Shown: positions 9,156 through 18,275 of the stretch, one piece after another
Numbering within the stretch: position 1 is the first letter of the stretch
Layout: each line of letters starts with the position of its first letter
Assembly (NCBI GenBank): GCA_015478775.1
Contig: JADMKP010000007.1
Location: forward strand, 558,001 to 622,000
DNA: 64,000 nucleotides
Reading direction: 5' to 3'
Source: Fermentimonas sp.
GTDB lineage: Bacteria; Bacteroidota; Bacteroidia; Bacteroidales; Dysgonomonadaceae
The notes under the pieces: generated by a model
Databases searched by the model: none
Seen by the model: the letters and a program-made list of their open reading frames with translations, nothing else
Told to the model about the DNA's origin: nothing
Position numbers and translations under genes: made by a program

Positions 9156-9843
9156 TAAATTAATCACTCTGCTAACGATTTCATTGACGTTTTTCTTTTC
9201 TAATAAATCTTACTCACAAGAGTATAAATATGAGATTGGAGGAGCGCTAGGTACTTCGTCATACATGGGTGATATTAATAAAACAAATCTGTTTTTAAAT
9301 CCTGGATTAAGTGGAGGTGCTATATTCAGATACAATATGACATTCAACTGGTCAATTAAATTTAGCCTATTGGCAGGAAATGTATCTGGAAAAAGCATTA
9401 ATTCAGGGTATAAATTTCCTTTTGAAAAAGAGGCAATTTTCACTCGCAATTTTGCAGATTTAGGGGCACAAATAGAATTTAATTTTTTACCTTATAGCGA
9501 TAAATACACCTATATTGGAACAAGACCATATACACCATATGTTTTTGCAGGTACGGGGGTTACTTACGCTGATGGTAATAATAATTTTATAGGGCTTAAT
9601 TTACCTTTTGGCTTAGGATTTAAATATAAATTAAAAAATAGATTGAATATTGGACTTGAATTATCTCTGCGCAAACTTTTTGACGATGACTTTGATGTTA
9701 CCGACAATGAGCCTGATTGGAGTTTACATAGCCCTTTCGGAATTTATAGCAGTAAGCTAAAAAACAGAGATTGGTATTCACTCACGATGATTTTCTTGAC
9801 ATGGGAGTTTAGCCCTCGGGTAGATCCTTGTCACGGGATGTAA
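9142..9843 (+). CDS. DUF6089 family outer-membrane beta-barrel protein
   Basis: An exported protein with a signal peptide ending in SYSQ, followed by EYKYEIGGALGTSSYMGD, the opening of DUF6089 porin-like barrels. Amphipathic strands run throughout (for example FAGTGVTYADG and GLGFKYKLKNRLNIGLELSLR), and the C-terminal region is aromatic. The start is uncertain. A TTG here gives a clean signal peptide and overlaps the lipoprotein gene by 14 bases; two ATGs 27-30 bases upstream would add ten residues. It lies directly ahead of uppS-bamA, so it is probably part of an envelope-assembly operon. Its function is unknown. Confidence 0.75.
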   Translation: MLRINKLITLLTISLTFFFSNKSYSQEYKYEIGGALGTSSYMGDINKTNLFLNPGLSGGAIFRYNMTFNWSIKFSLLAGNVSGKSINSGYKFPFEKEAIFTRNFADLGAQIEFNFLPYSDKYTYIGTRPYTPYVFAGTGVTYADGNNNFIGLNLPFGLGFKYKLKNRLNIGLELSLRKLFDDDFDVTDNEPDWSLHSPFGIYSSKLKNRDWYSLTMIFLTWEFSPRVDPCHGM

Positions 9844-9862
9844 CAAATTAGCCGTATTAAAT

Positions 9863-10594
9863 ATGTCGATTTTTGACAATATAGATTACACTCGCATTCC
9901 TACACATACAGCCATTATTATGGATGGAAACGGTCGTTGGGCAACCAACAAAGGACTTGAAAGAGGTGAAGGACACAGAGAAGGCATAAGAGCTATAACT
10001 AGGGTAGTAGAGGCTGCTTCCAAAATTTCTATTAAGTATTTAACACTATATGCTTTCTCTACAGAAAATTGGAAACGACCAATTGAAGAAGTTAATGGTC
10101 TCATGGATCTTATGGTTTATGCTATTAGTCAAGAGACAGAGAACCTAAAGAAGAATGGTGTTAAAATAAACTGCATAGGAGATATGAATCGTTTACCTGA
10201 ATATGCTAGTAACGCTCTTAAAGAGTGTATCTATCAAACCAGAGAAGGCGAAAAACTAACTTTAATAATCGCTTTAAGTTACTCTTCCAAATGGGAGTTA
10301 ACCGATGCTACAAGAAAAATTGCAAATGATGTAACAAAAGGAGATTTAAAGATAGACGATATAAGTGAAGAAACCATAAGTATGTATCTTACAACCCGAA
10401 GTATTCCAGATCCGGATCTTCTAATTCGTACAGGTGGTGAACAACGTATTAGTAACTTTATGTTATGGCAATGTGCTTATGCCGAATTTTACTTTACCGA
10501 TGTTTACTGGCCAGAATTTAGAGAAAACGATTTATTTGATGCTGTTATCGAATTTCAAAGAAGAGAAAGACGATTTGGCAAAATAAGTGAATAG
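9863..10594 (+). CDS. uppS: Isoprenyl transferase (undecaprenyl diphosphate synthase)
   Basis: Condenses isopentenyl diphosphate onto farnesyl diphosphate to make the C55 lipid carrier for peptidoglycan and O-antigen. The catalytic Asp lies in IIMDGNGRWA (residues 18-27). The conserved LTLYAFSTENW is near residue 58, and RTGGEQRISNF with QCAYAEFYF is near residues 192-212. The 243 residues are normal. It stands 19 bases after the DUF6089 gene and 42 before bamA, a grouping common in Bacteroidetes. Confidence 0.96.
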   Translation: MSIFDNIDYTRIPTHTAIIMDGNGRWATNKGLERGEGHREGIRAITRVVEAASKISIKYLTLYAFSTENWKRPIEEVNGLMDLMVYAISQETENLKKNGVKINCIGDMNRLPEYASNALKECIYQTREGEKLTLIIALSYSSKWELTDATRKIANDVTKGDLKIDDISEETISMYLTTRSIPDPDLLIRTGGEQRISNFMLWQCAYAEFYFTDVYWPEFRENDLFDAVIEFQRRERRFGKISE

Positions 10595-10636
10595 GTAGAT
10601 TGCGACGAAAAGTAAGCGAAAAGAAATTAAAAAATA

Positions 10637-13324
10637 ATGTTGAAGAGAATAATAAATTTACTTCTATTACTCACACTGTTTTCACAGAATTATCTATTGG
10701 CACAAACCAATGATTCAACAAATGTTGCTGTGAGTAGTGACCTTACTGTGAATTATACTGCAGCACCAAAGAAGTATTATATAGCCGATATAGCAGTTAC
10801 CGGTGTTGAAGAAACTATGTATGCTGGTCAGGAATTTGTATTGATCAACTTTGCAGGATTATCCAAAGGACAAGAGATTCAAATCCCTGGAGAAGATATT
10901 TCAAATGCTCTTAAAAGATTTTGGCGTCAGGGATTATTTTCTGATGTTAAAATATTTCAGACTGATATCCAAGGAGACAGTGTTTGGTTAGAAATTAAAT
11001 TGACCGACCGACCTCGTGTTTTAGATATTCGGTATACAGGAATAAAGAAAAGCGAACAAGACGACATAGAAGCGAAAATTGGATTTGTAAAAGGAATTCA
11101 AATAACTCCTCCACAAATAGATAGAGCAGAGCTTTTTATAAAAGAATACTACGACGAGAAAGGGTTTGGTGATGCTGAAGTAAGACTTTTGCAGCATCCT
11201 GACACCACTGGTAAAAATCAAGTTGTTCTTGAAATTGTAGTTGACAAGAAAGAAAAGCTTAAGGTTAATAATATCAGTATTGTTGGTAATGAAGCTCTCT
11301 CTGATCGAACTTTAAAGAGAGCAATGAAAAAGACAAATGAAAAAGGTAAACTTTTGAATATTTTTCGTGCTAAAAAGTTTGTTGATGAACTCTATCAAGA
11401 AGATATTCAAAAACTATTGAGCAAATATCACGAAGAGGGATACAGAGATGCCGAAATATTAAAAGATACTGTATATAAATTTGATGATAAAACAGTTAAT
11501 ATTGAAATTGAACTTGAAGAGGGTCCTATTTATCATATTCGCTCAATCAATTGGGTAGGCAACACTCAATATCCATCTGCACAGCTCTCATTATTACTTA
11601 ATATGGAATCTGGTGATATTTATAACCAGAAAAAACTGGAAGAGAGATTAGTGGTTGATGAAGATGCAGTAGTAAACCTTTATCAAAACAATGGGTACCT
11701 GTTTTCAAATATCGATCCAATAGAAATAAATATAGAAAACGATTCTATTGATTTAGAGCTTAGAGTTGTTGAAGGTCCAAAAGCAACTATTAAAAAGGTC
11801 ATTATTCAAGGTAACGACAGACTTTATGAAGATGTAATTCGTAGAGAATTACTTACTAAACCGGGTGCAGTATTTAGTAAAGACGATTTACTACGTTCTG
11901 TAAGAGAAATTGCTCAGACGGGGCATTTCGACCCAGAGGCATTATCAGCTGATATTTCCGGAGGTATTAATCCTAATCCGGAAGATGGTACAGTTGATAT
12001 CACTTATCCGTTAACTTCTAAAGGAAACGATCAAATAGAATTTTCTGCTGGATGGGGTGTAACCGGACTTGTGGGAAAATTAAGCTTAAAATTGAATAAC
12101 TTTTCTCTTAGAAATATGCTAAATCCTGAAATGCATAGGGGTATAATTCCTCAGGGAGATGGACAAACACTAGTATTAAGTGCACAAACTAATGGAAGAT
12201 ATTATCAATCATATCAGTTTCAATTTGTTGAACCATGGTTCGGGGGTAAAAGACCTAATCATTTTTCTTTGAATGTATACTATTCGAGATATACAGGATT
12301 AAATACCGACTATTATCAACAAAACACTAATCCATATATGTATGGTTATGGAGGATATCCTGGCTACGGTGGTGGTTACGGTGGTGGATATGGTGGCTAC
12401 GGTGGATACGGTGGATACGGTGGATACGGTCAAGACTTAGCAGAATATGCCGCAGATCCGGATCAGGTATTTAATATTTTTGGTGCATCATTCGGATATG
12501 GTAAACGACTAGAATGGCCTGATGACTATTTTCAAATAATGGCACAATTTGGGTTCCAAAGGTATGGTTTAAAAAACTGGTCATATAACCGCTTCCCTTT
12601 CCAAACTGGTACAAGTAATAGTATTACATTAGGTTTAACTCTTTCCAGAACCTCTATTGATAATCCAATATATACTAGAAATGGTTCTGAATTCTCTTTG
12701 AGTGTTAACGCAACGCCTCCTTTTTCACTTTGGGATGGTAGAGATTATGCAAGTATGAGTGATAATAATTCCGACAAATATAAATGGAATGAATATCATA
12801 AGTGGAAGCTTAAAATGAGAACATATACGCCACTTACACCATTAACAGTAACACGTACACCAGTAATAGCAACTAGGGCAGAATTTGGGATACTTGGTCA
12901 TTATAACAAAAACAAACTCACTCCTTTTGAAACCTTTGATGTCGGAGGAGATGGTATGACAGGTTACACAAGCAGTTTTGCTACTGAAACTATTGCTTTG
13001 AGAGGTTATGAGAACAATTCAATTGCAATGCAGTCACGCGCATATACTAGATTGGGACTTGAGCTGCGTTATCCCTTTATTCTTGAACCTAATTCCACTA
13101 TTTATGGAGTTGCCTTCCTCGAAGCAGGTAACGCTTGGATGAATCTACGTGACATTAATCCATTCGACCTAAAACGTTCTGCTGGTGCAGGTGTAAGAAT
13201 ATTCCTTCCTATGATTGGATTAATGGGTATAGACTGGGCTTATGGATTTGACACTGTTTATGGAACCGGATTCAGAGATCGAGGAGGTAGTCAATTCCAT
13301 TTCATCATTGGTCAGGAGTTCTAA
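10637..13324 (+). CDS. bamA: Outer membrane protein assembly factor BamA
   Basis: Core of the BAM machine that inserts beta-barrels into the outer membrane. A signal peptide ends at LLAQ (about residue 22). POTRA repeats follow over about residues 45-440, each marked by segments such as NNISIVGNEALSDRTL and KKVIIQGNDRLYEDVIRREL. The C-terminal 16-stranded barrel starts near residue 465 and ends in HFIIGQEF with a terminal Phe. The 895 residues are a typical length for Bacteroidetes. Residues 568-598 form a Gly/Tyr-rich insertion encoded partly by perfect 9-base repeats. Two Skp-like chaperone genes follow. Confidence 0.95.
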   Translation: MLKRIINLLLLLTLFSQNYLLAQTNDSTNVAVSSDLTVNYTAAPKKYYIADIAVTGVEETMYAGQEFVLINFAGLSKGQEIQIPGEDISNALKRFWRQGLFSDVKIFQTDIQGDSVWLEIKLTDRPRVLDIRYTGIKKSEQDDIEAKIGFVKGIQITPPQIDRAELFIKEYYDEKGFGDAEVRLLQHPDTTGKNQVVLEIVVDKKEKLKVNNISIVGNEALSDRTLKRAMKKTNEKGKLLNIFRAKKFVDELYQEDIQKLLSKYHEEGYRDAEILKDTVYKFDDKTVNIEIELEEGPIYHIRSINWVGNTQYPSAQLSLLLNMESGDIYNQKKLEERLVVDEDAVVNLYQNNGYLFSNIDPIEINIENDSIDLELRVVEGPKATIKKVIIQGNDRLYEDVIRRELLTKPGAVFSKDDLLRSVREIAQTGHFDPEALSADISGGINPNPEDGTVDITYPLTSKGNDQIEFSAGWGVTGLVGKLSLKLNNFSLRNMLNPEMHRGIIPQGDGQTLVLSAQTNGRYYQSYQFQFVEPWFGGKRPNHFSLNVYYSRYTGLNTDYYQQNTNPYMYGYGGYPGYGGGYGGGYGGYGGYGGYGGYGQDLAEYAADPDQVFNIFGASFGYGKRLEWPDDYFQIMAQFGFQRYGLKNWSYNRFPFQTGTSNSITLGLTLSRTSIDNPIYTRNGSEFSLSVNATPPFSLWDGRDYASMSDNNSDKYKWNEYHKWKLKMRTYTPLTPLTVTRTPVIATRAEFGILGHYNKNKLTPFETFDVGGDGMTGYTSSFATETIALRGYENNSIAMQSRAYTRLGLELRYPFILEPNSTIYGVAFLEAGNAWMNLRDINPFDLKRSAGAGVRIFLPMIGLMGIDWAYGFDTVYGTGFRDRGGSQFHFIIGQEF
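12392..12427 (+). repeat. Tandem 9-bp repeats inside bamA
   Basis: Three perfect copies of GGTGGATAC (12401-12427) follow one near copy, GGTGGCTAC (12392-12400). Further degenerate GGTGG/TAC units continue upstream to about 12365. The unit is a multiple of three, so copy-number change would lengthen or shorten the Gly-Gly-Tyr tract without a frameshift. Confidence 0.9.
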
Positions 13325-13405
13325 TTATTTAACAATCTTTATCTTGATGATAATAAACATTTCACTGTAAAGCACGTCTTATATAACAACTAAAAGAGAC
13401 TAATT

Positions 13406-13918
13406 ATGAAGAAAATTGTTTTATTAATCAGCTTATTCATTTCTTTATCTATAGGTAGTGCCTGGGCGCAACAATATGCATTTATAGATATGGAATACAT
13501 TCTGAACAGAATACCGGCATTTGAAAATGCCAACGAGCAAATCGAAGACTTATCAAAACAATGGCAAGTTACAATCGACAAAGAAGTTGAAGTAGTTAAT
13601 GCTATGTATAAGAAATATCAAAGTGATTTGCCTTTGTTGAGGGGTGAAGAGAAAACAAAACGAGAGAATGAAATTGTAGCTAAAGAAAACGAAATTCAAG
13701 AGATTCGAAATAGATATTTTGGATCTCAAGGCGAACTTTTTCTACAACAAGAGAAATTAATCAAACCAATTCAAGATAATATCTATGAAGCAGTGAAAGA
13801 GTTGTCAGTTGATAAAGGTTATACAATGGTCATTGATAGGGCTTCAGCGACTTCAATTATTTTTGCATCACCCTCAGTTGATATCAGCGACGAAATACTT
13901 TCAATATTAGGCTATTAA
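13406..13918 (+). CDS. OmpH/Skp family periplasmic chaperone (first copy)
   Basis: Skp-like chaperone that escorts unfolded outer-membrane proteins to BamA. A signal peptide ends at SAWAQ (about residue 22), followed by the family strand YAFIDMEYILNRIP. A long charged coiled coil (residues about 45-125) is followed by a C-terminal strand region containing YTMVIDRAS. The 170 residues are standard. It sits 81 bases downstream of bamA and is followed by a second Skp gene, a tandem arrangement common in this phylum. Confidence 0.9.
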   Translation: MKKIVLLISLFISLSIGSAWAQQYAFIDMEYILNRIPAFENANEQIEDLSKQWQVTIDKEVEVVNAMYKKYQSDLPLLRGEEKTKRENEIVAKENEIQEIRNRYFGSQGELFLQQEKLIKPIQDNIYEAVKELSVDKGYTMVIDRASATSIIFASPSVDISDEILSILGY

Positions 13919-13980
13919 AAATAAATCGCATATATTTGTACCCAATTTTTTAAAGAATTTAAAATTATAAAATACGAATC

Positions 13981-14490
13981 ATGTTAAAGAAATTATTAAT
14001 CTTTTTTATTGCACTAGCTCCTATTGCGGCTGTTGCTCAAGATGTGAAAATTGCATACATCAACGCCCAGGAGGTTTTTGCTGCCATGCCAGAAGTGAGC
14101 AATATTGAAACGCAATTATCTCAAAAACAAGAACAAATAAACAAAAACGGACAGGCTTTAATTGATGAATTCAACAAGAAAGCCGAAGAATTTGAAGCTT
14201 CTTCTGCAACTGCTTCAGAAACTGTAATACAAGATCAACAAAAACAGTTACAATCTATTCAGGAGAGATATCAACTCTTCTTGCAAAATAGTCAGCAAGA
14301 GATGAGTCAACTTCAACAACAACTTCTAGAGCCTCTAAATCAAAAAATAGCCGAAGCTATTAAAAGCGTAGGCGATACCAACAACTACACTTTTGTATTT
14401 GATGTGTCTACAATGCAATCACCTATTGTTTATGTGAACCCTTCTGCTACAAATATAACACAGGATGTAAAAACTCAGTTAGGCTTATAA
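13981..14490 (+). CDS. OmpH/Skp family periplasmic chaperone (second copy)
   Basis: A second Skp-like protein of 169 residues: signal peptide ending AAVAQ (about residue 20), then VKIAYINAQEVFAAMP. A Gln-rich coiled coil covers about residues 40-120, and the closing segment is NYTFVFDVS. It is clearly divergent from the first copy, so the two may form different trimers or a heterotrimer. An intrinsic terminator 22 bases after the stop ends the uppS-bamA-skp-skp unit. Confidence 0.9.
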   Translation: MLKKLLIFFIALAPIAAVAQDVKIAYINAQEVFAAMPEVSNIETQLSQKQEQINKNGQALIDEFNKKAEEFEASSATASETVIQDQQKQLQSIQERYQLFLQNSQQEMSQLQQQLLEPLNQKIAEAIKSVGDTNNYTFVFDVSTMQSPIVYVNPSATNITQDVKTQLGL

Positions 14491-14510
14491 TAAAAATATA
14501 TACTATAAAT

Positions 14511-14542
14511 GGGGCTGTCATTAAAATGAACAGCCCTTTTTT
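14511..14542 (+). terminator. Intrinsic terminator of the bamA-skp operon
   Basis: GGGCTGT (14512-14518) pairs with ACAGCCC (14530-14536), with a further CAT/ATG pairing in the loop arms, and is followed by six T. Confidence 0.85.
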
Positions 14543-14598
14543 ATTGTTATTTTCATTCAATGAAAACTTCTTAACTTTTTTGTTTAAATGATCATTAA

Positions 14599-15091
14599 GA
14601 TCAAGAAGTATTTGAATTCATTGTTGACGAGTGTGATGCTATTATGGAGCATCTCCCTGTAAAGTACTCAAACCTTTCAGATGCTGCCAATAGCGAAACA
14701 GGACGTTTGAGTAGTATAGCTGTAATGCACTTAAAGCAAGAACTCAGTTATATAGAGCTAGTCCACTTTTAATGTAGATAACGATAAGCAATTATGGAAA
14801 GATGCTGCCTTATCTTCAAAAGTAGTAATTGAATTATTGCAAGTAGGTCCTGAGCATATAAAAGTGTTAATTAGTAATGATGGTAATAACTGGATTGAAA
14901 AAGCAGAGTATACATCTGGTTTACCTTCTGCATCAAAGGCAATATATAATTCACCAGTGATTATAAATTCAAACCCATTCACTAAAGTTAGTTTTTCTAT
15001 AACAAAAACATTTGGTGACAGACAATATTTCAATCTTGCTGAGTTTATGCTTTATAACGTGCAAATTGACATTTATGATCCTGAAATTTGA
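14599..15091 (+). pseudogene. Fused remnants of a SusD/RagB-like gene and a discoidin-like (F5/8 type C) domain
   Basis: Two decayed coding pieces without start codons. From 14599 to 14772, in frame 1, the translation runs DQEVFEFIVDECDAIMEHLP and later contains GRLSSIAVMHLKQEL. This is the spacing of the SusD pattern in which a helix ending in LP is followed by GR-x-x-x-x-A-x-x-x-L-K. From about 14762 to 15091, in frame 2, it reads STFNVDNDKQLWKDAALSSK and ends with KVSFSITKTFGDRQYFNLAE, typical of the last strands of an F5/8 type C domain. The frames meet near 14760, which suggests a deletion that joined two genes. The pieces probably come from a polysaccharide-utilization locus to which the following glycoside hydrolase belonged. 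Confidence 0.55.
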
Positions 15092-15110
15092 ACTTAATTA
15101 TATAAGAAAA

Positions 15111-18100
15111 ATGAAAAACTATTTTTTTAGCATTCTACTTGTAGGTTTTTATTTATTGAATATTGGTTGTGGTGCAAATTCATCTCTTAATAAAAATAAG
15201 AATGACGCAGTTATCACTTCCAGAGATGAAGCAATCGAAATCCTGCATAAAGTAAATGATGCATGGCAATTAAACAAGCCTGAACATGAAAATGCTTTCT
15301 GGCATAGAGCTGCATACCATACTGGTAATTTGGCTGCCTACGAAGTTACGAAGGAACAAAGGTATCTTGATTTTTCAACCTCATGGGCTAAACAAAATGA
15401 ATGGAAAGGTGCAAAAACAGACAATCGTAGCAATTGGAAATATTCCTATGGCGAGACAGATGACTTCGTCCTATTTGGTGATTGGCAAACCTGTTTTCAA
15501 GTTTATGCAGATTTGTACAATCTTGATCCCGCTGATTATAAAATTGCTAGGGCTATAGAGGTGATGGAGTATCAGATGAGCACTGAGCAAAACGATTATT
15601 GGTGGTGGGCAGACGGACTGTACATGGTGATGCCTGTAATGACTAAATTATACAACATTACTGAAAATGATCTTTATTTAAGTAAACTATACGAATATTT
15701 CAGTTTTGCGAAGGAACTGATGTATGATGAAGAGAGTGGACTGTTTTATAGAGATGCCAAGTACATTTACCCTGAACATAAAACTAATAATGGGAAAAAA
15801 GATTTCTGGGCAAGAGGTAACGGATGGGTATTTGCGGGACTGGCCAAAGTATTAGAAGATTTACCATTAAATGATATACATAGAGATGAGTATTTCCAGG
15901 TATATCAAACTATGGCAGAGTCACTAAAGAATTCGCAACAAGACGAAGGATACTGGAGCAGAAGTATAATTGATTTACAACATGCACCCGGTTATGAAAC
16001 CAGCGGTACTGCATTTTTTGTGTACGGATACTTGTGGGGACTGAATAATGGTTATCTGAATGAGCAGGAGTATTTACCAACTGTAGAAAAAGGGTGGGAA
16101 TATCTAACCGAAATTGCTCTTCAGGAAAATGGTCTTGTGGGTTATGTACAACCAATTGGTGAAAGAGCAGATCAACACAACAATGTAGGTCCTAAAACAA
16201 CATCAGACTTTGGAGTTGGCGCCTTCTTACTTGCTGCAAGTGAGATGGTAAAACATGCCGAATCAAAAACATCTTTTACTCCGGGTGCAATTTGGAGAGA
16301 TAATCAGGGTAATCATATCAATGCACATGGTGGTGGTATCATACATCATGAAGGAACTTACTACTGGTATGGCGAACATAGACCTAATAGTGGTTATATC
16401 ACAGAAAAGGGTGTAACGTGTTACACCTCGAAGGACCTGTATAATTGGAAAAATGAAGGAGTAGTACTCAAAGTTTCTGAAGATGAAAATAGTCCTATAG
16501 TAAAAGGTTGTATTATCGAACGTCCTAAAGTTATATTTAACAAGAAGACGGATAAATTCGTTATGTATTTCCATCTTGAGCTCAAAGGACAAGGTTACGC
16601 AGCCGCAAGATACGGTGTGGCAGTAAGTGATTCACCAACCGGACCTTTCACTTATCTTAAATCATCAAGAGTAAATGCTGGGCACTATCCTTTAAATATG
16701 TCAGAAGAAGAAAGACAATCGACCGTACAGTTAAGCGATTTCGATAGCTGGTGGACTCCTGAATGGAGGCGTGCCATAGAAGAAGGTGGTCATGCTCGTC
16801 ATGACCTAGAAGGTGGTCAGATGTCGCGTGATATGACTCTTTTTGTTGATGATGATAATAAAGCATATCATATTTATGCCGCAGAAGAAAATCTGACACT
16901 AAATGTTGCTGAACTTTCCGATGATTACCTTGAGCATACCGGACGTTACATCAGGGTTGCCCCAGGCGGCCACAACGAAGCTCCAGCGATATTTAAAAAG
17001 GATGGTCGTTATTTTATGATCACTTCCGGCTGTACAGGATGGGAACCCAATGCTGCTCGTCTGCTCGTTGCTGATGACATCATGGGCGAATGGACAGAAT
17101 TCCCTAATCCTGCAAAAGGAAAAGGAGCACATCGTACGTTTGAGTCACAAAGTACATATATCTTACAGGTTGAAGGGAAAAAAGACGCTCTTATTTTTAT
17201 GGCAGACAGATGGAGACCTGGAAATTTAGGTGACAGTCGTTACATCTGGTTGCCCATACATTTCGAAAACGGATATCCAATTCTAAAGTGGATGGACAAT
17301 TGGTCTCTAGAGACTTTTGACGAATTGCTTCCTGATAAAAGTGAACCCAAATCATATGCAGGCTACAACCTTGTATGGAATGATGAGTTTGATATAAATG
17401 GTGCTCCCGACAGCAATGTATGGTCGTTCGAAAAGGGTTTTGTTCGCAATAATGAACTACAATGGTATCAGGAAGATAATGCAGTTTGCAAAGATGGCAT
17501 CCTAACAATTACTGCTCGAAGTGAAGACAGAAACAACCCTATATATGATGCTAACAGCGACTTCTGGGCTCATAAAAGAGAAAAGATAAAATATAGTTCT
17601 TCTTCAATTAAAACTCAGGGTAATAAAGAGTTTAAATATGGTCGTTTCGAAATAAGGGCAAAAATTCCTACAGCAGGTGGTTCCTGGCCCGCAATATGGA
17701 CTTTAGGAACCGAAATGGAATGGCCTTCTAATGGTGAAATCGACATCATGGAATATTACCGAATTGAAGGTGTACCACATATCCTTGCTAATACAGCCTG
17801 GGGGACAGATACAAGATTTAATGCAAAATGGGATAGTTCTGCCACACCGTTCTCAAATTTCACAGACAAAGATCCAAAATGGGCAGATAAATTTCATATC
17901 TGGAGAATGGACTGGGATGAAGAAACTATTAGACTTTATTTGGATGGTGAGCTACTTAACGAGACGCTCCTCAGTGAAACCATTAACGGTTCACTAGGTA
18001 ATCATAAAAACCCGTTTATGCAACCACACTATATTTTGCTAAATTTAGCAATTGGTGGCCGCCATGGAGGAACATTAGATGAAGATGCATTTCCTTTAAA

Positions 18101-18140
18101 CTATGAAGTAGATTATGTAAGAGCATATCAAAAAAAATAA
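15111..18140 (+). CDS. Trimodular glycoside hydrolase lipoprotein: GH105 - GH43 - GH16
   Basis: A 1009-residue exported protein with an N-terminal signal and Cys near residue 20 (IGC, an imperfect lipobox). Module 1 (about 40-380) is GH105-like, an unsaturated uronyl hydrolase, with WWWADGLYM and the signature WARGNGWVF at residue 233. Module 2 (about 388-740) is GH43-like and resembles exo-beta-1,3-galactanases: INAHGGGI, YYWYGEH, IERPKVIF (Glu470), HNEAPAIF (Glu623), FESQSTYI (Gln680). Module 3 (about 748-1009) is GH16, with the catalytic GEIDIME (Glu876, Asp878, Glu881). The ATG giving MKNYFF was chosen because it begins a proper signal sequence. The set of activities fits type II arabinogalactan, but that is inference. 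Confidence 0.85.
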   Translation: MKNYFFSILLVGFYLLNIGCGANSSLNKNKNDAVITSRDEAIEILHKVNDAWQLNKPEHENAFWHRAAYHTGNLAAYEVTKEQRYLDFSTSWAKQNEWKGAKTDNRSNWKYSYGETDDFVLFGDWQTCFQVYADLYNLDPADYKIARAIEVMEYQMSTEQNDYWWWADGLYMVMPVMTKLYNITENDLYLSKLYEYFSFAKELMYDEESGLFYRDAKYIYPEHKTNNGKKDFWARGNGWVFAGLAKVLEDLPLNDIHRDEYFQVYQTMAESLKNSQQDEGYWSRSIIDLQHAPGYETSGTAFFVYGYLWGLNNGYLNEQEYLPTVEKGWEYLTEIALQENGLVGYVQPIGERADQHNNVGPKTTSDFGVGAFLLAASEMVKHAESKTSFTPGAIWRDNQGNHINAHGGGIIHHEGTYYWYGEHRPNSGYITEKGVTCYTSKDLYNWKNEGVVLKVSEDENSPIVKGCIIERPKVIFNKKTDKFVMYFHLELKGQGYAAARYGVAVSDSPTGPFTYLKSSRVNAGHYPLNMSEEERQSTVQLSDFDSWWTPEWRRAIEEGGHARHDLEGGQMSRDMTLFVDDDNKAYHIYAAEENLTLNVAELSDDYLEHTGRYIRVAPGGHNEAPAIFKKDGRYFMITSGCTGWEPNAARLLVADDIMGEWTEFPNPAKGKGAHRTFESQSTYILQVEGKKDALIFMADRWRPGNLGDSRYIWLPIHFENGYPILKWMDNWSLETFDELLPDKSEPKSYAGYNLVWNDEFDINGAPDSNVWSFEKGFVRNNELQWYQEDNAVCKDGILTITARSEDRNNPIYDANSDFWAHKREKIKYSSSSIKTQGNKEFKYGRFEIRAKIPTAGGSWPAIWTLGTEMEWPSNGEIDIMEYYRIEGVPHILANTAWGTDTRFNAKWDSSATPFSNFTDKDPKWADKFHIWRMDWDEETIRLYLDGELLNETLLSETINGSLGNHKNPFMQPHYILLNLAIGGRHGGTLDEDAFPLNYEVDYVRAYQKK

Positions 18141-18211
18141 ACTGATAATAAGTACTATAATATTTTTTCAAAGATCTAATTACAAATAAGTAATTGTTGG
18201 GCTTTAAAATT

Positions 18212-18251
18212 AAAAGGGGCTGTTTCTTAAGTGAAACGCCCCTTTGCATTT
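18212..18251. terminator. Terminator between the GH gene and uspA-like gene
   Basis: GGGGC (18216-18220) and GTTTC pair with GAAAC and GCCCC (18238-18242), with one bulged T, followed by T-rich sequence. It lies between two converging genes and may serve both. Confidence 0.7.
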
Positions 18252-18275
18252 TTTGATTCTGAATTAAACCTGATT

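Noticed and set aside
14837-15091. A small intact gene of 84 codons before the hydrolase
   Set aside because: The open frame continues upstream without a start codon, looks like the end of a discoidin-type domain, and abuts another fragment in a different frame, so a remnant is more likely.
15910-17508. Several long minus-strand reading frames opposite the trimodular hydrolase
   Set aside because: They mirror the codon pattern of the plus-strand gene, have no recognisable domains, and the plus strand has clear catalytic motifs throughout.
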